Of a stretch of DNA of 64,000 nt, positions 1 through 7,504 are shown one piece after another. Both the position numbers and the translations under genes were made by a program. The notes below the pieces were generated by a model that ran no database searches, was not told the origin of the DNA, and worked only from the letters and a program-made list of their open reading frames with translations. The stretch is from Bradyrhizobium sp. Arg816 (lineage in GTDB: Bacteria; Pseudomonadota; Alphaproteobacteria; Rhizobiales; Xanthobacteraceae): positions 248,001 to 312,000 of the forward strand of contig NZ_JAPRAQ010000002.1 in NCBI RefSeq assembly GCF_029989365.1. The letters run 5' to 3'. The first letter of the stretch is position 1, and every line of letters begins with the position of its first letter.

Positions 1-264
1 ATCCTGCATCACCTCAACTGGCACAATGCCGACGTCGAATGGCTTCCCCGACGTTGCTTCCTTGATCAAGTTTGGCGTCGTACCAAAGAAGATATTGAGC
101 TTGTGGCCCGAAGCCTGTTCGAATTTCGGCCTGAGCTCCGTCCAGATCGCGTTCATCGCGCCACCCGCCAGAACTCTGATCTCGGCTGCGTGAGCGCTCG
201 GCACCAAATGCTTGATAAACGCAAACGCGAGCAATGCAACGATCGAAAAACCCCACCTTGCCAT
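1..264 (-). CDS. Periplasmic substrate-binding protein, ModA-like (partial, 3' end outside window)
   Basis: Only the first 88 codons are present; the gene runs off the left edge. The product opens with a signal peptide (charged MARWG, hydrophobic stretch to about residue 22, Ala-X-Ala cut near residue 27). The mature start AEIRVLAGGAM and the following FEQASGHKLNIFFGTTPNL are typical of ModA-type extracellular binding proteins, which in rhizobia often bind small oxyanions or organic acids. The ATG at 264 is preceded by GGGAGGT at a normal distance. The ligand cannot be told from this part. It could belong to the accessory element or to older DNA beyond it. Confidence 0.75.
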   Translation of the reverse strand, partial: MARWGFSIVALLAFAFIKHLVPSAHAAEIRVLAGGAMNAIWTELRPKFEQASGHKLNIFFGTTPNLIKEATSGKPFDVGIVPVEVMQD

Positions 265-534
265 GATGTACCTCCCAAGCAACCTATGCAGGCTAACCTG
301 CAAGATGCCTCGTCGGGAAGTGCCCAAAGTCGGCTTGTGGCCCTTAGCGTCGAAGCGTACCATCTCTTCGGCGTCGGCTGTTCGGGGAAGACCGGACATG
401 GATGCAGGTATGCCAAACCGACGCGAATTGCACTAAGCCGCTGTCGCGGTAGAGCACGACGGCTCGATATCCGCGAGTAGGGAAGTGGCTCCGCTGCCCG
501 GCGACAGATCGGCCCGGGTGGGCTCTGCCAGCAA

Positions 535-729
535 TTAGCTGCGCATGGCGGCGCGGCAACCGACGAAGCTCAACGCGCCCGCCACGGTGACGGCAATCCA
601 GCTCACCCAAAACGGCACATCGACGCCATTTAAGGTGACGGACCAGTCCATCACAATCCGGATCAACTGCAAAGGCGCGCTCAGGGCAAAGATGGCGGCG
701 GTCAGCGTGCAAAAGGTTCTTATGGTCAT
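535..729 (-). CDS. Small membrane protein, unknown function
   Basis: A 64-residue protein with two predicted membrane segments, about residues 5-27 and 36-57, joined by a short loop. A longer in-frame start exists upstream, but the ATG at 729 has GGAGA six bases before it and places the charged residues correctly before the first hydrophobic segment, so it is preferred. No family is recognised. The ends of both helices suggest an inner-membrane hairpin. Confidence 0.55.
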   Translation of the reverse strand: MTIRTFCTLTAAIFALSAPLQLIRIVMDWSVTLNGVDVPFWVSWIAVTVAGALSFVGCRAAMRS

Positions 730-975
730 TGCCCGTCTCCGACGGCGCACGAGGACGTGGCTCGCCCCCGCAGCCAAAATGGGGAGGGGCCGGCGCGGCG
801 GCCGCTCCCTTTAAGCAGGGAAGTTGCTAAACAGAGCCATTCTCGATGTGTCGCACAATCGCCGTTTCGCGACGCCGCGAGTCGGGATCACTTCCACCTT
901 TGGCACAAATGCGAAGTGCAGCGATGTCCGCGGTTACTGTGAGCGGCACTTCGTCCCCACAATCCGCGGGCAGTG

Positions 976-1407
976 TTACTGCGCCAGAAATCTATATGCG
1001 ACAATCAGAGCCACCATGCTCGCCAAAATGAGCAGTGCTGGAAGGGGTTCTCGGATCATTGGCTTCGACGAATGCAGTGCAGCCGATAGACCGGGCTGAT
1101 TAGGCCGTTTCTTGAGCCGCACGACTTTGCCCTCTGTCATTGGTGTGCGAGCCTTTGGTTCCGGGGGCGCGCCCACGCCTCCCATCTCGCTGTAATAAGC
1201 GCTGTAGACCTCGCGAACGGCTAGGGCCGTGGACTCGGCCTCGCTCATTGTCTCGAGCCGAGTTCGATAGTTAGTCAGAAAGCTTTGGGCGCTGGACGGC
1301 AGGTCATCGAAACCACCGAGCTTGGCCATCATGAGCCAGGTGGCAAAATCCGTCTCAGCCCTCGTGCGCGCTTTCTTGGCGATACTAGCTTTGGAGCTAG
1401 AGGACAT
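976..1407 (-). CDS. Hypothetical protein with C-terminal membrane anchor
   Basis: The 143-residue product is mostly soluble: it starts with a Ser/Lys-rich stretch (MSSSSKASIAKKARTR) and continues with a predicted helical region containing FATWLMMAKLGG and YRTRLETMSEAEST. It ends with one hydrophobic segment (about residues 121-138) followed by YRFLAQ, a tail-anchor layout. A longer reading to 1533 exists, but the 42 extra residues look like translated intergenic DNA and no ribosome site supports them. Function unknown. Confidence 0.5.
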   Translation of the reverse strand: MSSSSKASIAKKARTRAETDFATWLMMAKLGGFDDLPSSAQSFLTNYRTRLETMSEAESTALAVREVYSAYYSEMGGVGAPPEPKARTPMTEGKVVRLKKRPNQPGLSAALHSSKPMIREPLPALLILASMVALIVAYRFLAQ

Positions 1408-1885
1408 GGTGGTCCGATTGGTTTGAACCCGGCCGCGAAGCTGTTCATTGACACCATCCGCGGCGGGAAAGGCAATTGGCAATCCAGTCACAGTAATGAC
1501 GGCGCGGGAGAGTTCAAACGCGAATCTTACCAACTAGTCGGCTCCTGACCCAGGTTGAAGCGGACTGAGCAGGCTAGCTAGGGTAGGGCTCACCTCCGCT
1601 GATGCCCCAACGGCAGTAGCTCTGCGACGCACATACGAACAGTAAGCGCGGAAAACAGCGCCTGCAGGCCGATCCATTAACGTTTGCGGATATCCACTCC
1701 TTCACACCCCGGCAGGATTCTTCCGCACTTGCAAAGGGATATGGCAACTGATCGGCCAAATCCTCAGCTCATCCACGGTCGTAAGCCACGGTCCGAGTGC
1801 CGCCTGCTGCACTTGGCAGCCGCTGCTACTCGAACCCAGACTGGTCACACATGATGAATCTATCGCGCCGCCAATTTTGAGCCGC
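1408..1885. other. Intergenic stretch without a convincing gene
   Basis: About 480 bp between two genes that point away from each other. The short open frames on both strands lack ribosome sites and coding-like codon use. It presumably holds the promoters of the two divergent genes, but no clear promoter or operator pattern could be picked out by eye. Confidence 0.5.
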
Positions 1886-2545
1886 ATGGCCGCCCATGTC
1901 GGCGCGAAGGGGCGGTTGAGGATTTGCTTCGCTGGCTTTGCTCTCGCTGGAATTCTTTCAACGACGCCCGCGTCTTCCAATCCTCTTGACGACTTGTTCA
2001 GTATCGCTCCGCGCGCACGCGCTCCGACCTATCCGGCGCAACCGGAATGCTTGGCACGCCCCGGCAACTCGACCCCCGACGGCCGGCATTGGGTCTATCG
2101 AGTCGATGGTCGCCGCGAATGCTGGTTCCTGGCCGAGGGCATTGCGACGGTGAAGAAACCCGCTCGTTCTCGCGTAGCAAAAGATCCCGTGGCTAATTTG
2201 GACGAGGACGAGATTGCGCGTGGTAAGCGGAGCCCGGTCGTTGACGCGCGCGCAGAGTTGCTGCGGCCCAGACCGGCCGAGCGGTCTCAGCCCCCTGTGC
2301 CTGAATTCAAGGTAGCTGATGCTGCTTCCGAACTTAGAACGAGCACGACGGCCCCGATACCAGCGGTACCCGACCTGCCTCGTCGTACCAACCAGCTTAC
2401 GTCGGAGTTCTCTGTGATAGGATCGCTTTCGTTGACGTTGCGGGCGTGCAGTCGTTTGGTGACCTTGTCATCACCCAGAGCGGAACTAGCATCATTATTC
2501 TGGCGGGAGCTGATCAGGTTACCCTTGCAAACTTCACCGACTTGA
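1886..2545 (+). CDS. Exported hypothetical protein, probably with a replaced C-terminus
   Basis: The 219-residue reading starts with a signal peptide (hydrophobic core about residues 12-28). A conserved-looking middle follows with Cys-Leu-Ala-Arg-Pro-Gly and DGRHWVYRVDGRRECWF, a pattern I associate with a group of Bradyrhizobium exported proteins of unknown role. From about residue 175 the sequence loses character. There the DNA overlaps, in another frame, a recognisable C-terminal fragment of an RTX-type protein. The native C-terminus therefore seems to have been lost by recombination. ATG at 1886 is preferred over the TTG three codons earlier. Confidence 0.5.
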   Translation: MAAHVGAKGRLRICFAGFALAGILSTTPASSNPLDDLFSIAPRARAPTYPAQPECLARPGNSTPDGRHWVYRVDGRRECWFLAEGIATVKKPARSRVAKDPVANLDEDEIARGKRSPVVDARAELLRPRPAERSQPPVPEFKVADAASELRTSTTAPIPAVPDLPRRTNQLTSEFSVIGSLSLTLRACSRLVTLSSPRAELASLFWRELIRLPLQTSPT

Positions 2546-2574
2546 TGACGGCGAATGACTTTCTGTTTGTTTGA
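2413..2574 (+). pseudogene. C-terminal fragment of an RTX / calcium-binding type secreted protein
   Basis: In the frame one base off the neighbouring gene, the sequence reads DRIAFVDVAGVQSFGDL, then VITQSGTSIIILAG, then DQVTLANFTDLMTANDFLFV and a stop. This is the typical end of large type I secreted calcium-binding proteins of Bradyrhizobium, where the last residues serve as secretion signal. No start codon or nonapeptide repeats lie upstream in the same frame, so it is a remnant of about 50 codons joined to an unrelated gene. Confidence 0.6.
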
Positions 2575-2679
2575 GAGCGCTCCTCTTCGTTACCATGGTC
2601 GCGATAGGCCGACGGCGCAAGAGGTTAGGGATGTGACAGAGTTCCAGACGCACCTAGTCGCTCATTGACCTTGTCCGAC

Positions 2680-2940
2680 TTCAGCGATCTCCGCTGTACT
2701 GAGCGTAGACGCTCCGGCCTGGCCGACGCGGACAGATTCCATCGCGCCCTTCGACACCGCGTCTTCGACGCCCGTTGCAGGCGTGTGTAAACATCCCGTG
2801 GCCGTCGAATCGCAAAACTTTCGATGAACTGGAGGTTACTGCTGGTGATGATCTTTTTCAGCGCAGCCTTGCGCTCGAGCAGGGGGACTTTCCGCAGGTC
2901 GCGGCCGTTGAGGTAGAGCAGGTCGAAGGCGACGAGTAGG
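2680..2940 (-). pseudogene. ligD: ATP-dependent DNA ligase LigD fragment, frameshifted
   Basis: Reading the minus strand from about 2935, FDLLYLNGRDLRKVPLLERK and ALKKIITSSNLQFIESF match the middle of the ATP-dependent ligase domain of rhizobial LigD (nonhomologous end joining). After a shift the match continues as DGHGMFTHAC, and after a second shift as GVEDAVSKGAMESVRVG, which corresponds to the family's GLEGVVSK-type segment. Two frame changes within about 100 bp and no flanking ligase, polymerase or Ku sequence show that it is dead DNA. Confidence 0.7.
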
Positions 2941-3005
2941 GTGTGAAGCCAGCAGAAGAGCAGAAGAAAGGGCAAGCTTTTGTGGGGGCAAGCCCCGTCC
3001 GAAGT

Positions 3006-3227
3006 CTATCGACGCCGGTCAACGGTCCGTACAAATACCGATAGACAGCGATACACACTCTCATTGCTGTCGTGGCCGGGGTTGCGTGGGTGGTGGCGCA
3101 GCGGCTCGGCGCCTCCATGGCCCGCTGGTCTCTTCGTGTTCAGACCCGGTACGTCAAGGCTGGTCAACCGCCCGGCTACCATGACCGCCTGAAGGCGATC
3201 CGCGCACTCTATGCAGCGTGGACTCAC
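3006..3227 (-). CDS. Possible small protein (doubtful)
   Basis: A 73-codon frame with a GTG start, beginning VSPRCIECADRLQAV and carrying a Cys-X2-Cys pair. Its last 20 codons use rare codons and lie outside the duplicated block, so they may not be coding. On the opposite strand a 60-codon frame (3072-3254) reads equally plausibly, ending KAIRALYAAWTHEEATVWQM. I cannot decide which strand is used. It is listed because the duplication fuses its first 52 codons to the zinc-ribbon-like gene. Confidence 0.3.
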   Translation of the reverse strand: MSPRCIECADRLQAVMVAGRLTSLDVPGLNTKRPAGHGGAEPLRHHPRNPGHDSNESVYRCLSVFVRTVDRRR

Positions 3228-3955
3228 GAGGAAGCGACCGTCTGGCAGATGTAGATCGGGCTCGAGTGCAGACGTTCATTCAATGTCGCCAGCCGTCCTT
3301 GTCGACCTCCACCTGAAATCCTTTCGGCAACCGCGGCACTTCACCTTCGGCAGGAACGTTGCAGGCCGGGCAGGGGGCGCCAGCGCCGCCACAGCTGCAG
3401 GCGCGCGGGCCGTCCCAAGGGCGGTCGGGGTGGTTCTCGCAAACCCAGCCGAGATCGTCGCAGTTGACGCACGTCGTGGTTATTGCGCCTGCAGCCACGG
3501 GCTTTTCCGCGCTGTGGCCGGGGTTGCGTGGGTGGTGGCGCAGCGGCTCGGCGCCTCCATGGCCCGCTGGTCTCTTCGTGTTCAGACCCGGTACGTCAAG
3601 GCTGGTCAACCGCCCGGCTACCATGACCGCCTGAAGGCGATCCGCGCACTCTATGCAGCGTGGACTCACGAGGAAGCGACCGTCTGGCAGATGTAGATCG
3701 GGCTCGAGTGCAGACGTTCATTCAATGTCGCCAGCCGTCCTTGTCGACCTCCACCTGAAATCCTTTCGGCAACCGCGGCACTTCACCTTCGGCAGGAACG
3801 TTGCAGGCCGGGCAGGGGGCGCCAGCGCCGCCACAGCTGCAGGCGCGCGGGCCGTCCCAAGGGCGGTCGGGGTGGTTCTCGCAAACCCAGCCGAGATCGT
3901 CGCAGTTGACGCACGTCGTGGTTATTGCGCCTGCAGCCACGGGCTTTTCCGCGCT
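3072..3955. repeat. 442-bp exact tandem duplication (3072-3513 and 3514-3955)
   Basis: The block starting GTGGCCGGGGTTGCGTGG at 3072 starts again at 3514 and matches over the full 442 bp as far as I can read, ending ...GCTTTTCCGCGCT at 3513 and 3955. The identity means the duplication is recent. It contains all but the first codon or so of the zinc-ribbon-like gene (minus strand) and the first part of the doubtful small ORF, so the left copy of the gene has lost its own start. Confidence 0.95.
3280..3669 (-). CDS. Chimeric ORF created by the tandem duplication
   Basis: The 129-codon frame joins 52 codons beginning VSPRCIECADRLQAV to residues 3-79 of the zinc-ribbon-like protein, exactly at the duplication join (3513/3514). 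The second half is identical to the intact gene at 3722-3961, with all its cysteines. The left gene copy lost its ATG at the join and can be translated only as this fusion or not at all. Whether the upstream 52 codons are normally translated is uncertain. Confidence 0.45.
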   Translation of the reverse strand: MSPRCIECADRLQAVMVAGRLTSLDVPGLNTKRPAGHGGAEPLRHHPRNPGHSAEKPVAAGAITTTCVNCDDLGWVCENHPDRPWDGPRACSCGGAGAPCPACNVPAEGEVPRLPKGFQVEVDKDGWRH

Positions 3956-3961
3956 GGGCAT
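3722..3961 (-). CDS. Cys-rich zinc-ribbon-like small protein
   Basis: A 79-residue protein with cysteine pairs CVNCDD (about residues 16-19), WVCENHPDRPWDG, CSCGGAGAPCPAC (about 40-52), then EVPRLPKGFQVEVDKDGWRH. This resembles a short zinc-ribbon protein found repeatedly in Bradyrhizobium genomes, often in accessory DNA; its role is unknown. Its ATG overlaps the TGA of the upstream gene by one base (TGATG), so the two are translationally coupled. The gene is the intact right-hand copy of a recent duplication. Confidence 0.75.
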   Translation of the reverse strand: MPSAEKPVAAGAITTTCVNCDDLGWVCENHPDRPWDGPRACSCGGAGAPCPACNVPAEGEVPRLPKGFQVEVDKDGWRH

Positions 3962-4323
3962 CAGACGACCCCGCGCAATGGCAGCGCTAGCTGCCAGTCG
4001 AAGCGCCTTGTGGCGTTGGCGGCGATGAAGTCTTGCAGTGCAGACGAGACCTCCGCGTCGGTGTCGGCTGCGCGCTGGGCCAGTGCGTCGGCGATGTCGG
4101 AAGTCGCATCCCGCGACCACCCCTCGACGGGATTGAAGGATGCAATTCGGACCGGATAGGCGTACTGACCGGACAGGAGATTTTGGAGGACGGTCTCGAG
4201 GTCGGTGTCGGCCTCGTCCGTTTCGCGCCAGGCGCAACCCGCGCGCGCGCCGAAGTCTTCGGGCACCAGATAGACGTCGCGGTCGAGGCGGTCGGCCGGC
4301 ACGATCGAGGGCGAGGAACGCAT
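3961..4323 (-). CDS. Conserved hypothetical protein, first gene of a two-gene operon
   Basis: A 120-residue acidic soluble protein: RDVYLVPEDFG near the start, DLETVLQNLLSGQY in the middle, then RIASFNPVEGWSRDATSDIA and a Trp near the C-terminus. No signal peptide, membrane segment or catalytic motif is visible. I recognise the type as a recurring Bradyrhizobium accessory protein without known function. It is followed with a one-base overlap by the zinc-ribbon-like gene, which suggests joint action. Confidence 0.7.
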   Translation of the reverse strand: MRSSPSIVPADRLDRDVYLVPEDFGARAGCAWRETDEADTDLETVLQNLLSGQYAYPVRIASFNPVEGWSRDATSDIADALAQRAADTDAEVSSALQDFIAANATRRFDWQLALPLRGVV

Positions 4324-4511
4324 ACGCTACTCCGATACTACAAGGCGAAGAGAACGGCCCCGGCTGCGGGGGGATCAAGGGGCTAGGCCGGGGCCGCTCG
4401 GCCAGCTGTGGCAGCGAGCCGGCGACGACTCAAATATTCGTCCGCCGTTGTAGTTCCTTTTCAAAACTCAGGCCGGCGCTGTCCGTATCTAACCCGGTGT
4501 CCGAACCTGAT

Positions 4512-4547
4512 TTAAGGGGCCTAACATGCTTAAGGGGCCTAACATGC
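4512..4547 (+). repeat. 18-bp tandem repeat carrying ribosome site and start codon
   Basis: TTAAGGGGCCTAACATGC occurs twice in a row (4512-4529, 4530-4547). Each copy contains an AAGGGG ribosome-site-like stretch and, at suitable distance, an ATG in the same frame, so the downstream gene has two equivalent starts (4526 and 4544). Confidence 0.9.
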
Positions 4548-4780
4548 TAGAGGGCAAGCTAGCGGGGAAAGACGATCCTACGTTCCGCGCGGGCAGGACT
4601 GAGCAACTGATCAATATTGCTGAGTGCCTAGAATATGCTGACCACTACAAGAGACTTTCTGGCGCAAGCGGCATTTCCAAGGATCGCGCCGCCGTCCTGA
4701 AAAACATCGCCAGAACTTTTGTGGGGTTGGCCGGCCAGCTGGATAGACTGGCGACGCTCGCGAGGAGCGAGGAGAGGTAA
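4526..4780 (+). CDS. Small hypothetical protein
   Basis: The protein has 84 residues from the first start or 78 from the second; an 18-bp repeat gives both the same ribosome site. The sequence is mostly helical, with EQLINIAECLEYADHYKRL followed by AAVLKNIARTFVGLAGQLDR near the end. This resembles small helical proteins found in many copies in Bradyrhizobium genomes. No function is known. The first six residues (MLKGPN) come entirely from the repeat, so the original start was probably 4544. Confidence 0.6.
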   Translation: MLKGPNMLEGKLAGKDDPTFRAGRTEQLINIAECLEYADHYKRLSGASGISKDRAAVLKNIARTFVGLAGQLDRLATLARSEER

Positions 4781-4970
4781 GGCAGCCTCAGCTGGCGGAC
4801 CACGTCAGTTATCGGTCGGGCGATTCCTTTGCTGAGAGGCGGTGCGTCATAGACTGTCTCAGCCTTGTCATACCCGCCGCTATTGGCGTGCTGGTCGGTT
4901 TGTTCTTCCTTGGCCACAGTAAGATTGATCGGCGGAGACGCGATTAACCCGGTCCGCATGAGCATAATGA

Positions 4971-4996
4971 GCCCGCCTGTTCGCGCTGGCGGGCTA
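4971..4996. terminator. GCCCGCC/GGCGGGC hairpin
   Basis: AGCCCGCC, a ten-base loop (TGTTCGCGCT), then GGCGGGCT makes a perfect eight-pair stem. No T-run follows on either strand. It belongs to a family of similar hairpins at 5475, 5845, 6257 and 7505, one of which is a proper terminator. Confidence 0.5.
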
Positions 4997-5089
4997 CTTC
5001 GCGATCCGATATTTCCTGGCCGCCTTGCGCCTTGGTGGTGTATCCGGCGTACGCTGCTTTCCGAGGTCTCAAAACAGAGGCAGGAGATA

Positions 5090-5404
5090 ATGTCGGCTAC
5101 AGAAATCCTAAAGAGCGCGCTCGCACTAGCCCTTTATATTGCGGCGACAACAACGACGCTCGCAACCGCCCAAGAAGCGACATTTTCAGAAGGCGAGCGA
5201 CTTGGCCTTGCGGCGTGTTTGTCCAAATGCCCCGATAACGACAAGGCATGCAACAATCGATGTATCTCGAGTTCTCAAACCAAGGGCCGTGTGTGGGGCG
5301 ACGATGTGCGCGCTTGCATTAGGGGTTGCCGGGTAGGCACCCAAATGAAAGATCAGATATTTGGTTGTATAACGGGCTGCCGTCTTGATCGGATCGTCCG
5401 ATAG
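5090..5404 (+). CDS. Exported Cys-rich small protein
   Basis: A 104-residue protein with an N-terminal hydrophobic signal (about residues 7-27, ending ATAQ). The mature part contains eight cysteines in regular spacing: ACLSKCPDNDKACNNRC, then ACIRGCRVG and GCITGCRL, i.e. repeated C-X3-C units. This suggests a compact periplasmic protein held by disulfides or metal. ATG at 5090 is chosen because AGGAG precedes it and because upstream residues of the longer frame are not signal-like. Function unknown. Confidence 0.65.
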   Translation: MSATEILKSALALALYIAATTTTLATAQEATFSEGERLGLAACLSKCPDNDKACNNRCISSSQTKGRVWGDDVRACIRGCRVGTQMKDQIFGCITGCRLDRIVR

Positions 5405-5474
5405 AAGCGCGGTGTTAGCGTCGGCACAAGCCGCTAGGGATTGCGGTACCGAAACGCAGGCGGCCCAAGCAGCA

Positions 5475-5498
5475 GCCCCCCGGTTCGCACTGGCGGGC
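5475..5498. repeat. Degenerate GCCC...GGCGGGC hairpin
   Basis: GCCCCCCGGTTCGCACTGGCGGGC: the right arm and loop match the hairpin family seen at 5845-5868, and the left arm has a mismatch. Probably a decayed member of the same family. Confidence 0.4.
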
Positions 5499-5557
5499 CT
5501 CAGTGGCCTAGTTCGATTTCGGGGGTGGCCTAATTTGCCAAAAATGAGGGCGCGCGT

Positions 5558-5719
5558 TCATGGCCGCTTGCCCATTAGCTCGTCGGTCTCGAGAGCGAGC
5601 TTTAACCAACCTTTGGCTATTCCGAGCCAGAAATCCTTGTCTTGCTGGTTGCTGGCCGCATCGGCCATCTGCCGCGCTTCTGCGGCCTCTTTACGCAACT
5701 GTTTGCCATCCAGCACCAT
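5558..5719 (-). CDS. Small hypothetical protein (53 aa)
   Basis: The product starts MVLDGKQLRKEAAEARQM and contains ADAASNQQDKDFWLGIAKGW, a short amphipathic helical protein. The same type (KRAAELRQMADAA...DFWLRLAE...WLKLA) recurs in many Bradyrhizobium genomes without assigned role. The ATG at 5719 fits the conserved beginning; a longer frame upstream adds 37 residues that look non-coding. Confidence 0.6.
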   Translation of the reverse strand: MVLDGKQLRKEAAEARQMADAASNQQDKDFWLGIAKGWLKLALETDELMGKRP

Positions 5720-5819
5720 GGGGTGTGAGTAAGCGCGACGTCCATATCTCGGATTATGGACCCGCGAGCTGACTGACGCCTTACAAATGTGAGGTCCTCC
5801 GTCAGTGTCCGCGCAAGGC

Positions 5820-5868
5820 CCCGCGCTCACACCGCAGTTGAATGGCCCGCCGGTTCACGCTGGCGGGC
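5820..5868. repeat. 32-bp repeated leader plus GCCCGCC/GGCGGGC hairpin
   Basis: CCCGCGCTCACACCGCAGTT and the next twelve bases (5820-5851) occur identically at 7479-7510. In both places they run into a hairpin; here the stem is GCCCGCC (5845-5851) and GGCGGGC (5862-5868). No T-run follows. Confidence 0.7.
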
Positions 5869-5889
5869 TGGGCGTCTCTCGCAACTGCC

Positions 5890-6150
5890 CTAGTAGGCGC
5901 GGCGGCCGTGCCGCCGATAAGCTGCGGGGTTTTCCACGCCCGCGAAGTATGGATTTGTGGCGCACTCTGCGGCGCGGCCCGATGCCGAAGCGTTGCACTG
6001 AGGCAGCGATGTGTAGCTGCAATCGTAATAGTTGGCCCCCGCGCGGTAAACGTGCAGGCAAACCGGATAGGCCGGATTATACGTCTGAGCTGCCGCCGGC
6101 TCTGTTGATGCCATCCCGATTGCCAAAATCGCCAAGGCCGGAGTACGCAT
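5890..6150 (-). CDS. DUF3551 family exported protein
   Basis: An 86-residue protein with a signal peptide (residues 1-21, ending AAA-QTY), then YPVCLHVYRAGANYYDCSY, TSLPQCNASASGRAAEC and NPYF. The CLxVY...C.YTSL.QC..SASGR...C..NP.F pattern is that of DUF3551, a family abundant in Bradyrhizobium with several copies per genome and no known role. Four cysteines remain in the mature form. The ribosome site AAAGGAGGT before the ATG is close to perfect. Confidence 0.85.
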   Translation of the reverse strand: MRTPALAILAIGMASTEPAAAQTYNPAYPVCLHVYRAGANYYDCSYTSLPQCNASASGRAAECATNPYFAGVENPAAYRRHGRRAY

Positions 6151-6256
6151 TGGAACCTCCTTTCGGACATTGAGAACGCGCGCGAAGCTCCACGAGCCAG
6201 CCAGTACTTCGATCGTACCCCGCGGAGGTCGCGACTGCGCCTGACGATCGCTACCA

Positions 6257-6279
6257 GCCCGCTGGTCACGCTGGCGGGC
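6257..6279. repeat. GCCCGC...GCGGGC hairpin
   Basis: GCCCGCTGGTCACGCTGGCGGGC forms a six-pair stem around an eleven-base loop. It shares the GGTCACGCT loop core with the other members of this hairpin family. Confidence 0.5.
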
Positions 6280-6437
6280 CGTCCCTTCTAAACTTCATTG
6301 CGATCGGTTCCGTTCCCGATCTGGAACTATACCGCTTTGGGCACAAGTGGACAGAACTGATTGCCGGTTTTTCCTATGCTCATGACGACCTGGCGACCCC
6401 ATTACCGCCAAGGTAGCCTCCAAACGGCCCCGGCAAC

Positions 6438-6704
6438 TTAGTCTTTTGCTGGGGCCGCTTTTGCGTTGGTGTCGATCAGCCGGACATAGGTCCCGCTCTC
6501 GTGCAGCTCGAGCCAGCCCTTCTCAACTGCATGCTTGATGCCGGCGCCGAACTCCAACCCGGTGGCCTTGAGCGTGTAGAGAAACGGAGCATTGAGCTTT
6601 TCGATGTGAATGCGACCGTCCTGGACAGCTTCAATGGTCTTCGCGAGCTCGACCAGTTTGCGGGCGGCGGCTTCAGGAGCGGCAAAGGCACGTTCGGCGG
6701 CGAG
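6438..6704 (-). pseudogene. Hypothetical protein remnant without start codon
   Basis: The frame between an in-frame TAA (6705-6707) and the TAA at 6438 is open for 89 codons and protein-like: AAERAFAAPEAAARKLVELA, then AVQDGRIHIEKLNAPFLYTL, EFGAGIKHAVEKGWLELHES and GTYVRL. It contains no ATG, GTG or TTG in frame. The text looks like a normal small protein whose first codons were lost or shifted. The stop codon lies in the loop of a CGGCCCC/GGGGCCG hairpin that may act as terminator. It could still be live if a rare start is used. Confidence 0.45.
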
Positions 6705-6751
6705 TTATGCAGATCGACTACCCGATTCTTCGTCCCCCAGGCCGAACTGCT

Positions 6752-7006
6752 TCACCCGCACTTGTGGTTTTCGGCGTGCAGCGCGGTTCGATCGCCGGTC
6801 ATCTCACCGACGTAGTCGTCAATGGCGCTCATCAGCTTCTCGCGGTCGGCGCGGCGATCCTTCCTGCCGAAGATGAGGTAGTGGCGAAGCCGGCCGAGTT
6901 CGGCCAGGTCGGCTGCTACCGCCTCGGCCCGCACTTCTTCCGCGCGCTGACGCATGCGCTCTTGGTGCCAAGCTCTCGCCGCCGCTCTGTTCTCTGCCTT
7001 GGTCAT
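6752..7006 (-). CDS. Hypothetical helical protein
   Basis: An 84-residue protein, strongly charged and helical: RAWHQERMRQRAEEVRAEAV, AADLAELGRLRHYLIFGRKD, REKLMSAIDDYVGEMTGDR. The RHYLIFGRKDRRADREKL core is of a type found in several Bradyrhizobium accessory regions. It lies just upstream of the start-less remnant on the same strand, so the two may have formed one operon. Function unknown. Confidence 0.6.
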   Translation of the reverse strand: MTKAENRAAARAWHQERMRQRAEEVRAEAVAADLAELGRLRHYLIFGRKDRRADREKLMSAIDDYVGEMTGDRTALHAENHKCG

Positions 7007-7252
7007 GACGCCATCGAACCGCGGCGCAGGCGAGAGTCAAATTATCGATTCCTAGCGGCGCGGAATGCTCGCGAGCTACTGCCGGTCGTGGGTGTGGAAA
7101 GGCGAACCGCACAGGAAAAGACACGGCCGCGGCCGGCGGCCACCCCCACCGGTTGAAGCGGTAGCTTATCCACAATTCCGGCGCTGCGAGCATTTGCTTC
7201 GGCGCCGCCGTGATCCAAAATCAAAATCGCGACTCATCAGGGGAGCAAGCGC

Positions 7253-7462
7253 ATGCGCAACAGGGCGGAAGCAAATGCCGACGTTGAGGCGCGGATTGCT
7301 CAAATCGAGCAGATGACGTTAGACCAGATCGCGACGTTTCAGGGCAGGATGCTGTCCGATATTACCACCGGTAGAATTGCGCCAAGAGAAGCCAGCGCCC
7401 TAGATCGCGCTCTCCGAAAACGTTTGAAAGTGATCGAGCAGGGACTGCGCGAGGGCGGCTGA
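7253..7462 (+). CDS. Small hypothetical protein (69 aa)
   Basis: A highly charged helical protein: DVEARIAQIEQMTLDQIATF, RMLSDITTGRIAPREASALD, RALRKRLKVIEQGLREGG. ATG at 7253 follows AGGGGAGC. A strong rho-independent terminator begins 42 bp after the stop, which supports a real single-gene transcript. No family is recognised. Confidence 0.6.
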   Translation: MRNRAEANADVEARIAQIEQMTLDQIATFQGRMLSDITTGRIAPREASALDRALRKRLKVIEQGLREGG

Positions 7463-7504
7463 GGCGCGAGGCTTCGGTCCCGCGCTCACACCGCAGTTGA
7501 ATGG

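Noticed and set aside
3211..4159. Plus-strand frames across the tandem duplication
   Set aside because: The minus strand holds a Cys-rich family protein with an overlapping partner gene; the plus frames change at the join and show no family. The short 60-codon frame at 3072 remains undecided and is mentioned with the doubtful minus ORF.
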